This document shows, in pieces, positions 1 to 4,685 of a stretch of DNA of 10,194 nt. Position numbers and translations under genes: made by a program. Origin of the DNA: F1-60-MAGs149 sp032119475 (lineage in GTDB: Bacteria; Actinomycetota; Thermoleophilia; Gaiellales; F1-60-MAGs149); assembly GCA_032119475.1 (NCBI GenBank), contig JAUMCA010000088.1:1-10194 (forward strand), given 5' to 3'. The first letter of the stretch is position 1. Each line of letters starts with the position of its first letter. The notes below the pieces were generated by a model that worked only from the letters and a program-made list of their open reading frames with translations, ran no database searches and had not been told where the DNA came from.

Positions 1-259
1 CCGAGGCGCCGTAGCCCGCGATCTCGCGCTCGAGCACCACGATCCGCAGCGACGGATCGAGCCGGCTCAGGTAGTACGCGGTCCAGAGGCCCGTGAAGCC
101 CGCGCCGACGATCGCCACGTCGACCTGGGCGTCGCCCGGCAGCGGCGCGCGCTGGTCAAGCGGCCCGGGCACCGTGTCGTGCCAGAAGGACTCAGTGCGG
201 TAGCGCGCGCCGTCGGCCGTCGGAGCGGACGTCGAAGACGGGGCAGCGGTGGTCGCCAT
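1..259 (-). CDS. FAD-dependent oxidoreductase of the glycine/D-amino acid oxidase (DAO) family, N-terminal part only
   Basis: Only the first 86 residues are present; the gene runs off the left edge. After a polar, Ala/Thr/Ser-rich lead of about 20 residues and a short segment with F25-W26, a beta-alpha-beta dinucleotide fold begins: VAIVGAGFTG (residues 48-57, the GxGxxG glycines being G52, G54 and G57) and then VVLERE (74-79), whose acidic residue E77 would bind the adenosine ribose of FAD. The fragment ends in GYGAS, which in this family usually leads into a GRNGG-like flavin motif. Known members oxidise amines or amino acids (for example gamma-glutamylputrescine oxidase) and release H2O2. 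The substrate cannot be told from this fragment. The ATG lies 40 nt after the luxR stop. A TACACT box ends 6 nt before the ATG. A GGGAGG stands 12 nt away, which is far for a Shine-Dalgarno sequence. Confidence 0.85.
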   Translation of the reverse strand, partial: MATTAAPSSTSAPTADGARYRTESFWHDTVPGPLDQRAPLPGDAQVDVAIVGAGFTGLWTAYYLSRLDPSLRIVVLEREIAGYGAS

Positions 260-265
260 GCGGCG

Positions 266-271
266 AGTGTA
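266..271 (-). promoter_or_regulatory. Putative -10 box of the FAD oxidoreductase gene (leaderless start)
   Basis: Minus-strand TACACT fits the actinobacterial TANNNT -10 pattern and ends 6 nt before the ATG at 259, so transcription would begin at or very near the start codon. No convincing -35 hexamer is visible 16-18 nt upstream. The identical hexamer stands 7 nt before the protease ATG at 2691. GGGAGG at 272-277 directly precedes the box and is the competing explanation: a conventional leader with a widely spaced ribosome binding site. Confidence 0.5.
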
Positions 272-299
272 CCTCCCGACGAGCAGCCTTTCCCGTCGT

Positions 300-842
300 T
301 CAGGCGACGTCGACGGCGTCGAGCACGGCCGCGTCGACGAGGCCGAGGCGGAAGGCCCGGCTGACGGCCTCGGCGCGCGTGCGGCAGCCGAGACGGCGAT
401 AGACGGCGCGAAGGTGGTTCTCGACCGTCGTCTCCGCGATCCAGAGCCGCTGTGCGATCTGGCGGGAGGTGAGCCCGAGGCAGAGGAGGTGGAGCACCTC
501 GAGCTGGCGCGCGGTCAGCTCGCCCTCGGCGTCCGGCGTGGCCGGCAGCAGCATGGCGAGCACGGCGGCTCCGCCACCGGCCTCGCGCGGGCGGGCGTCG
601 AGGAGGACGGCGTGCCCGTCGAGCAGGACGCGGCGGCAGGACGGGGCGCCGGCGATGGCCTCACGGAGCATGCCCGCGATCATCGGGTGCCGCCGATCGA
701 GCGCCGTGCCCGGGTTGAGGCCGAACGAGTCCGGCAGACCGCGGCCGCCGATGACCTCGTCGATGACGAGCGCGTCGTCGACCGTCCACGCGGCGAACGG
801 GATGTCGTTCAGGGAAGCGGGGAGGGGCGCGGTCGTCGGCAT
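300..842 (-). CDS. LuxR-type HTH regulator with a PAS-like N-terminal domain
   Basis: 180 aa. The C-terminal part (about 109-168) is a typical GerE/LuxR helix-turn-helix: LTARQLEVLHLL, then the LTSRQIAQRL turn, then the recognition helix ETTVENHLRAVYRRLG. The first 100 residues (LNDIPFAAWTVDD and so on, then alternating beta strands) look like a single divergent PAS-type sensor domain. There is no receiver-domain pattern with a phosphoacceptor Asp, so this is probably a one-component regulator rather than a two-component response regulator; the ligand is unknown. It lies 27 nt downstream of the CxxC gene and 40 nt upstream of the FAD oxidoreductase, which makes those neighbours its simplest candidate targets (inference). 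The ATG at 842 fits the domain boundaries. A 7-bp stem-loop fills the space just before it. Confidence 0.88.
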   Translation of the reverse strand: MPTTAPLPASLNDIPFAAWTVDDALVIDEVIGGRGLPDSFGLNPGTALDRRHPMIAGMLREAIAGAPSCRRVLLDGHAVLLDARPREAGGGAAVLAMLLPATPDAEGELTARQLEVLHLLCLGLTSRQIAQRLWIAETTVENHLRAVYRRLGCRTRAEAVSRAFRLGLVDAAVLDAVDVA

Positions 843-846
843 CGGA

Positions 847-864
847 GTGGCCGGTTGCGGCCAC
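847..864 (-). promoter_or_regulatory. Stem-loop over the luxR translation start
   Basis: In the 27-nt gap between the CxxC gene's TAA (870-872) and the luxR ATG (842), the minus strand reads GTGGCCG-CAAC-CGGCCAC: a perfect 7-bp stem with a 4-nt loop, extendable by two more G-C pairs beyond an A-C mismatch. It ends 4 nt before the ATG, so it covers the whole window where a ribosome would bind. No U-run follows, so it is not a standard intrinsic terminator. A translation-limiting hairpin, opened by ribosomes finishing the upstream gene, or a protein-binding palindrome are both possible. Confidence 0.5.
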
Positions 865-869
865 CCCGC

Positions 870-1523
870 TTATCGCTCGTCGGCCGACTGCGGACGACTG
901 GGCGGTCGGATGTCCAGCTCGATCGCGCCGTCGACGAGCGCCCGGGCGTTCCAATCGCGCCAGCGTGGCGCCAGTTCGGAGAGCGCGTCGCCGCGCTCGT
1001 CGAGGCGCACCGCGGGCGCCCCGCCGGGCTCCACGAGGTAGCGGTACCACGACAGATCCCACGCGATCGTGATCGCGACGCCGGGGCGACGGCCGCCGAA
1101 CGCGACGACGCTGACGCGCGCCTGCCCGAGGCTCTTCGCGATGCCCGAGACGGTCGCGCGATACGGGCTCGCGTTGAAGGTCTCCACGCCCAGCAGCATC
1201 GTCGTGGCGCGCGCGACCTCGTCACCGGTGCCGAGGCCGTGCGGCGCCAGCACGGGATCGTGCGGGTCGAGCTCGCGCTGACGACGCTGCCGCAGGCGGG
1301 CGAGGACGCTCAGGCGGGGCTCGTCGACCGGCGGGGGCGACCGGCGCCCCTCCTGCACCCAGCCGTCGGCGCGCGCCTGGGTCGCGCAGAGCTGGCACAC
1401 CGTGCGCGAGCGCCCCTGGTGGTTGAAGCGCAGCGGCTCCTCGCCGAGCAGGATGGTGCGCTCGCAGACCGCGCACACGAGCATCCGGTCGGGGTGGTTG
1501 AGGGTCTCCCGCGTCGAGGCCAT
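870..1523 (-). CDS. Hypothetical protein with a CxxC-CxxC zinc-ribbon-like N-terminus
   Basis: 217 aa, from ATG 1523 to TAA. I do not recognise a named family. The N-terminus carries two cysteine pairs, C17-x2-C20 and C43-x2-C46, 22 residues apart, each followed by basic and polar residues; this layout usually binds one zinc ion. A basic, Pro-rich linker with an RLRQRRQR stretch follows (about 60-85). After it comes a folded-looking domain of about 110 residues with alternating strands, including SVVAFGGRRPGVAITIAWD and a WYRYLV segment. It ends in a polar tail. No signal peptide or membrane helix is visible, so it is probably cytoplasmic; nucleic-acid or protein binding is only a guess. The much longer reading frame upstream of this ATG overlaps xer and the protease on the other strand and is not the gene. 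The gene starts 23 nt after the xer stop, with no Shine-Dalgarno sequence but a TATCAT box 10 nt upstream. Confidence 0.75.
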   Translation of the reverse strand: MASTRETLNHPDRMLVCAVCERTILLGEEPLRFNHQGRSRTVCQLCATQARADGWVQEGRRSPPPVDEPRLSVLARLRQRRQRELDPHDPVLAPHGLGTGDEVARATTMLLGVETFNASPYRATVSGIAKSLGQARVSVVAFGGRRPGVAITIAWDLSWYRYLVEPGGAPAVRLDERGDALSELAPRWRDWNARALVDGAIELDIRPPSRPQSADER

Positions 1524-1533
1524 CGCGCGCCGG

Positions 1534-1539
1534 ATGATA
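1534..1539 (-). promoter_or_regulatory. Putative -10 box for the CxxC gene
   Basis: Minus-strand TATCAT, the most AT-rich hexamer in the 23-nt gap after xer, ends 10 nt before the ATG at 1523. Initiation about 7 nt downstream would give an RNA with roughly 3 nt of leader. No Shine-Dalgarno sequence is visible and the -35 position is GC-only. The spacing is looser than at the four clearer leaderless candidates in this window. Confidence 0.35.
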
Positions 1540-1546
1540 CGACTGG

Positions 1547-2428
1547 TCAGCCGTCGCCGCGCGGATGGGCCCGCGCGTGCGCCTGGCGGAGATGCGGCAG
1601 GCCGAGATGCGTGTACACCTCGGTCGTCGCGAGCGACTGGTGGCCGAGCAGCTCCTGGATCGCGCGCAGGTCGCCGCCTCCCTCGAGCATGTGCGTGGCG
1701 TAGGCGTGGCGCAGGGCGTGGGGACCGTGGTGCTCGAGGCCGACCGCGCGCAGGCGGCGATCGAGCGCGCGCCGCACCCCGGACGTATCCAGTCGACGCC
1801 CGCGTGCCGACACGAACAGGGCGTCGCCAGCGTCGCCGGCGTCGAGCTCCGGCCGGCCGCGCGCGAGCCACGCCGCGATGGCGTCCACCGCGGGCTCGCC
1901 GATCGGCACGATCCGCGTGCGTCCGCCCTTGCCGGTCACGCGGACGGCGCGTCCGTCGACGGCCGCACGATCCAGCGCGCACGCCTCCGCGGCGCGCAGG
2001 CCCGCGCCGTAGAGCAGCTCGAGCAGCGCGCGGTCGCGCAGGCCGAGCGGCGTGTCCGGCCAGGCGACGTCGAGCATCCGCCGCGTGTCGCGCGCCGCGG
2101 GCACCGTCGGGAGGCGACGCTGCCGCTTGGGGCCGGGCACCTCCGCCGCCGGGTCTGCGCCACCCTCGCCGGCCAGACGCCGGTGGAACCCGCGCACGCT
2201 CGACAGCCGCCGGGCCCGCGTCGAGGCGGCGAGCTCGAGATCGGCGAGGTGCGCCGCGTACGCGCGCACATCCGGCCGCTCCGCCGTCGCCAGGCTGCGT
2301 CCGCGCGCGGCCAGCCACTCGGCGTAGTGCTGCAGGTCGGAGCGGTAGGCGCGGATCGTCAGCGGGCTCGCGCCGCGCGCGCGCAGCGCGTCGAGGTGCC
2401 GGTCGATCGGATCCGCGGCAAGGGTCAC
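1547..2428 (-). CDS. xerC: Tyrosine recombinase of the XerC/XerD type
   Basis: 293 aa from GTG 2428, close to the usual length of about 300 for Xer proteins. The N-terminal core-binding (SAM-like) domain covers about 5-90 (HLDALRARGASPLTIRAYRSD), and the catalytic domain about 105-285. The full active-site set is visible: R145 (GAGLRAAE), K167 (TGKGGRTR), H237 and R240 (HALRHAYATHMLEGG), H263 (LLGHQSLATT) and the nucleophile Y272 (VYTHL). Xer recombinases resolve chromosome dimers at dif sites. The full active site, full length and lack of mobile-element neighbours favour a housekeeping role. XerC and XerD cannot be told apart with certainty here, so the symbol is provisional. The GTG was chosen because it gives a normal-length protein and forms a GTGA overlap with the preceding gene; in-frame codons further upstream run through that gene and lack the family's pattern. 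Confidence 0.9.
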   Translation of the reverse strand: MTLAADPIDRHLDALRARGASPLTIRAYRSDLQHYAEWLAARGRSLATAERPDVRAYAAHLADLELAASTRARRLSSVRGFHRRLAGEGGADPAAEVPGPKRQRRLPTVPAARDTRRMLDVAWPDTPLGLRDRALLELLYGAGLRAAEACALDRAAVDGRAVRVTGKGGRTRIVPIGEPAVDAIAAWLARGRPELDAGDAGDALFVSARGRRLDTSGVRRALDRRLRAVGLEHHGPHALRHAYATHMLEGGGDLRAIQELLGHQSLATTEVYTHLGLPHLRQAHARAHPRGDG

Positions 2429-2625
2429 GGGGAACGGTTCGCCGCGGACCGCCGCTCTCTTGCCTGCCGCCGGGCGCGGCGAACCCCGCCCAGCGCCATC
2501 GAGGCCATCCACACCGCGAGCACGAGTGCGCCGATCGCCGCGATCGTGAGGCCGCCGTCCCACGCGGCCCATGCGACCACGCCGAGTCCGAGCGCGAGAA
2601 CCGCGAACAGGAGGGCGACGGCCAT
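2425..2625 (-). CDS. Small two-helix membrane protein upstream of xer
   Basis: 66 aa from ATG 2625. Residues 2-22 and 26-46 are strongly hydrophobic and are separated by a short WDGG turn, giving a helical hairpin. The tail is strongly basic (VRRARRQARERR, about 48-59) and should stay in the cytoplasm, placing both ends inside. I do not recognise a family. Its TGA overlaps the xer GTG by four bases, so the two are probably co-translated. A weak AGGG lies 7 nt before the ATG. An in-frame GTG at 2661 would add 12 residues of unremarkable sequence and push further into the divergent promoter region, so I prefer the ATG. Codon use looks like the neighbours. No function can be assigned; the conserved-looking coupling to xer is the only clue. 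Confidence 0.65.
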   Translation of the reverse strand: MAVALLFAVLALGLGVVAWAAWDGGLTIAAIGALVLAVWMASMALGGVRRARRQARERRSAANRSP

Positions 2626-2677
2626 GCCCGCACCCTGCCATGTGCGCGGGCCGACGTCCACTTCGACGCATCACGCG

Positions 2678-2683
2678 TACACT
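2678..2683 (+). promoter_or_regulatory. Putative -10 box of the protease gene (leaderless start)
   Basis: TACACT ends 7 nt before ATG 2691, and no Shine-Dalgarno sequence is present in between (CGGGCGC). It lies in the 65-bp divergent gap shared with the small membrane protein gene. I see no good -35 match at 16-18 nt spacing. The same hexamer is used at the FAD oxidoreductase start. Confidence 0.5.
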
Positions 2684-2690
2684 CGGGCGC

Positions 2691-3839
2691 ATGCGGATCG
2701 CCGTCGCCGTGCTCCTGGCCGCGCTTGCCGTCGTGCCGGCGGCCGGCGCCGCGGACCGGCCGCCCGACCGCCAGACGCGGGTCGTCGGGGGCGTGCCGAC
2801 CACCGTCGCCGACTGGCCGTGGATCACCTACCTCGAGGTCGAGGCCGGCGACGGCAAGCGCTGGGTGTGCGGGGGCGTCGTCGTGGCGCCGCGTCACGTG
2901 CTCACGGCCGCGCACTGCGTCGTGGACGCGGCCGCGGTGATCCCGACGTCCGCGCTGCGCGGCGTGGTCGGGCGCACCGATCTGCGTGCGGCGGACGGGG
3001 TCGTGTTCCGCGTCGGCCGCATCGCGGTGCATCCGCGGTACGCCCGCATGCGCGGGGTGGAGGGCGGTCCGTTCGACGCCGCCGTCCTCGAGACCGACGT
3101 GGACCTGCCCGTGCCGCCGGCGCAGCTCGCGACGCAGGCGGACGCCGCCTGGTTCGCGCCGGGGGTGATCGCGAGCGTCGCCGGCTGGGGCCTGACCGCG
3201 CCGGGCGGGAGCGCGAGCGATGTGCTCCTGCAGGGCGACGCGCCGATCGTCTCCGACGAGACCTGCGCGACGCAGGACCAGATCCCGCTCGCGGAGGCGC
3301 GCCTGATGGTCTGCGCGGGGCGGCCCGAGGGCGGCGTCGACTCCTGCCAGGGCGATAGCGGCGGGCCGCTGCGCGTCCTCGCCGGCGACCGCTGGATCAT
3401 CGCCGGGCTCGTCTCGTGGGGCTACGAGTGCGGGGCGGCTGGGCGCCCCGGCCTGTACTCGCGCGTCTCCACCTACGTCGACTGGGTGGGCCGCCTCGTC
3501 ACGGGGGACCCGGCGACGTGGACCCAGGCGGCGGATGCCGCGATCCCGACCGTGCGCCAGCGGCAGGCACGGGGCAACGCGGGCGCGAGGGTGACGTTCC
3601 GCTACCGCGTCATCGGCGAGCCGGGGCCGACGCGCGAGCGCATCACGATCCGGCGCAGCAAGGGCGGCACGGTGCTCCGTCGCATCGATCTCGCGCGGAC
3701 CGCGCACGGCGGACGCGCGGTCGACGTGCCGTGGCGCGTGCCCGCCGGATGGAGCGGCCGCTACGTCTGGTGCCTCACCGCGACGGACGAGGCGGGCAAC
3801 CGCTCGGAGCTCGCCTGCGCGCCGCTGACAGTGCGCTGA
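2691..3839 (+). CDS. Secreted trypsin-like serine protease (S1 family) with C-terminal beta domain
   Basis: 382 aa. A signal peptide (about 1-20, ending AAGA) precedes a short propeptide, then R30 followed by VVGG (31-34), the trypsinogen-type activation site whose new N-terminus inserts into the active site. The catalytic triad is H75 (LTAAHC), D129 (FDAAVLE) and S223 (GDSGGP). D217, six residues before the serine, matches trypsin Asp189, and glycines in SWG and GRPGLYSRV match 216 and 226, so cleavage after Arg/Lys is expected. Cysteines 60/76, 192/208 and 219/247 match three standard S1 disulfides. From about 275 a further domain of about 105 residues looks like an Fn3/Ig-type beta sandwich (ends YVWCLTATDEAGNRS, with C361/C376 as a possible disulfide); it may bind substrate or the cell surface. 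ATG 2691 was chosen because it opens directly with the signal peptide. Activation could be autocatalytic, since the site follows Arg. Confidence 0.93.
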   Translation: MRIAVAVLLAALAVVPAAGAADRPPDRQTRVVGGVPTTVADWPWITYLEVEAGDGKRWVCGGVVVAPRHVLTAAHCVVDAAAVIPTSALRGVVGRTDLRAADGVVFRVGRIAVHPRYARMRGVEGGPFDAAVLETDVDLPVPPAQLATQADAAWFAPGVIASVAGWGLTAPGGSASDVLLQGDAPIVSDETCATQDQIPLAEARLMVCAGRPEGGVDSCQGDSGGPLRVLAGDRWIIAGLVSWGYECGAAGRPGLYSRVSTYVDWVGRLVTGDPATWTQAADAAIPTVRQRQARGNAGARVTFRYRVIGEPGPTRERITIRRSKGGTVLRRIDLARTAHGGRAVDVPWRVPAGWSGRYVWCLTATDEAGNRSELACAPLTVR

Positions 3840-3853
3840 GCCGGTGGTACCGT
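3825..3853 (+). promoter_or_regulatory. Putative sigma-70-type promoter of the aldolase gene
   Basis: CTGACA (3825-3830, five of six matches to the -35 TTGACA) and TACCGT (3848-3853, TANNNT -10) are separated by exactly 17 nt. The -10 ends 6 nt before ATG 3860, so the transcript would be leaderless; no Shine-Dalgarno sequence is present. The -35 lies inside the last codons of the protease gene. This is the best promoter match in the window and suggests the aldolase is not dependent on protease transcription. Confidence 0.62.
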
Positions 3854-3859
3854 GACGCC

Positions 3860-4609
3860 ATGAGCGCCGTCGCCGTCGACCCCGCCGTGCTCGCGCAGGG
3901 GCGCGAGGACCTCGTCGCCCTCCTGCGGGCCTCCGCCGCCCACGGCTACAACGAGGGCATCGACAACCACTACTCGCTGGCGATCGAGGGCCACGACGAC
4001 CTGTTCCTGCTGAATCGCTACGGGCCGCACTGGAGCGAGATGACGCCCGCCGACATCCTGCTGGTCGACCTCGACGGCAACGTCGTCGACGGCGCCGGGG
4101 ATGGGCAGATCACGGCCCTCCAGATCCATCGGCAGATCCATCGCGCGCGTCCCGACGCCCGCTGCGTGATGCACACGCACATGCCGTACGCCTCGGCCGT
4201 GGCCTCGATCGAGGGCGGCCTGCAGACGCGGCTGACGCAGAACTCGATGAGCTTCCACGGCAACGTGGCCACGCTGTCATACGGCGGGCAGGTGCAGGGC
4301 GACGACGAGGGCGCGCGCCTCGCGCGCGCCGTCGCCGACGGCGCCAACGCCGTCTTCCTCCAGAACCACGGCGTGATCCTCGTCGGCGCCTCGCCGGCCG
4401 AGGCGTGGCTGCGGACGTACTTCCTCGAGCGCGCCTGCGAGGTGCAGGTGCTCGCCCAGTCCACGGGTCGCGAGCTGGTGCTCGCGCCGGAGTCCGTCGC
4501 GGAGCACACCGCGGAGCAGTGGGCCGACGCCTGCGCGGAGGAATCCGCGCTGCTGTTCGACGCGGTCAAGCGCCTGCTGGATCGCGACGCGCCCGGCTGG
4601 CGCGGGTAG
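3860..4609 (+). CDS. Class II aldolase/adducin-family protein
   Basis: 249 aa. The fold markers are clear: GIDNHYSLAI near the N-terminus (33-42), LLNRYGPHWSEMTPADIL (50-67), LVDLDGNVVDG (68-78), then IHRQIHRARPDARCVMHTHMP (89-109), and later LQNHGVILVG (167-176). H105, H107 and H170 are the expected zinc ligands. In fuculose- and rhamnulose-phosphate aldolases a catalytic glutamate precedes the HxH motif by about 20 residues; here that stretch reads GQITALQIH and has no Glu. This places the protein with the adducin-like members, whose reactions are mostly unknown, so it should not be called a sugar-phosphate aldolase. It is probably cytoplasmic and oligomeric, as the family is. It lies 20 nt after the protease with its own promoter, and 76 nt before the transhydrogenase operon. 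The ATG at 3860 is the first in-frame start that excludes the protease overlap. Confidence 0.88.
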   Translation: MSAVAVDPAVLAQGREDLVALLRASAAHGYNEGIDNHYSLAIEGHDDLFLLNRYGPHWSEMTPADILLVDLDGNVVDGAGDGQITALQIHRQIHRARPDARCVMHTHMPYASAVASIEGGLQTRLTQNSMSFHGNVATLSYGGQVQGDDEGARLARAVADGANAVFLQNHGVILVGASPAEAWLRTYFLERACEVQVLAQSTGRELVLAPESVAEHTAEQWADACAEESALLFDAVKRLLDRDAPGWRG

Positions 4610-4638
4610 TCGGCCGCCGGCCCGCGTACCTGCGAACC

Positions 4639-4672
4639 GTTCCCCGAGCAGCGCCCACGCGGGCGCGGGAAC
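4639..4672 (+). promoter_or_regulatory. Compound hairpin in the pntAA leader
   Basis: GTTCCC (4639-4644) pairs with GGGAAC (4667-4672), and inside it GCGCCC (4651-4656) pairs with GGGCGC (4661-4666) around an ACGC loop. This gives 12 base pairs with a single 6-nt bulge (CGAGCA) on the 5' side. The structure ends one base before the GGAG ribosome binding site (4674-4677). It occupies most of the 76-nt gap between the aldolase stop and pntAA. No T-run follows, so it is not a classical terminator; a leader structure affecting pnt translation or RNA stability is the likelier reading. Confidence 0.5.
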
Positions 4673-4673
4673 T

Positions 4674-4677
4674 GGAG
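4674..4677 (+). promoter_or_regulatory. Ribosome binding site deciding the pntAA GTG start
   Basis: GGAG with an 8-nt spacer to GTG 4686. It supports the GTG over any later start; the next in-frame GTG (4710) lies inside the conserved N-terminal region. Confidence 0.6.
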
Positions 4678-4685
4678 CACACGAC

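Noticed and set aside
249..1703. A 484-codon plus-strand open frame opposite the luxR and CxxC genes
   Set aside because: Low-complexity Arg/Ala/Glu composition; the opposite strand carries a clear LuxR helix-turn-helix in the same region.
1547..2428. The xer gene as a sign of an integron, integrative element or phage
   Set aside because: Length and motifs fit a housekeeping XerC/D. No att-like direct repeats, tRNA gene, transposase or phage genes are visible, and base composition matches the neighbours.
2667..2695. Short inverted repeat CGCAT...ATGCG in the divergent gap upstream of the protease
   Set aside because: Arms of only 5 bp with 19 nt between them, one arm formed by the start codon itself; expected by chance.
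870..3707. A 945-codon open frame on the minus strand running through the CxxC gene, xer, the small membrane gene and antisense to the protease
   Set aside because: Only its last 217 codons look like protein. The rest is Arg/Ala/Pro/Gly-rich, has no domain, and overlaps genes with catalytic motifs in other frames. Very high GC removes stop codons from shadow frames.
4639..4672. Intrinsic terminator after the aldolase gene
   Set aside because: The hairpin is strong but no T-run follows on either strand, and it directly abuts the pntAA ribosome binding site.
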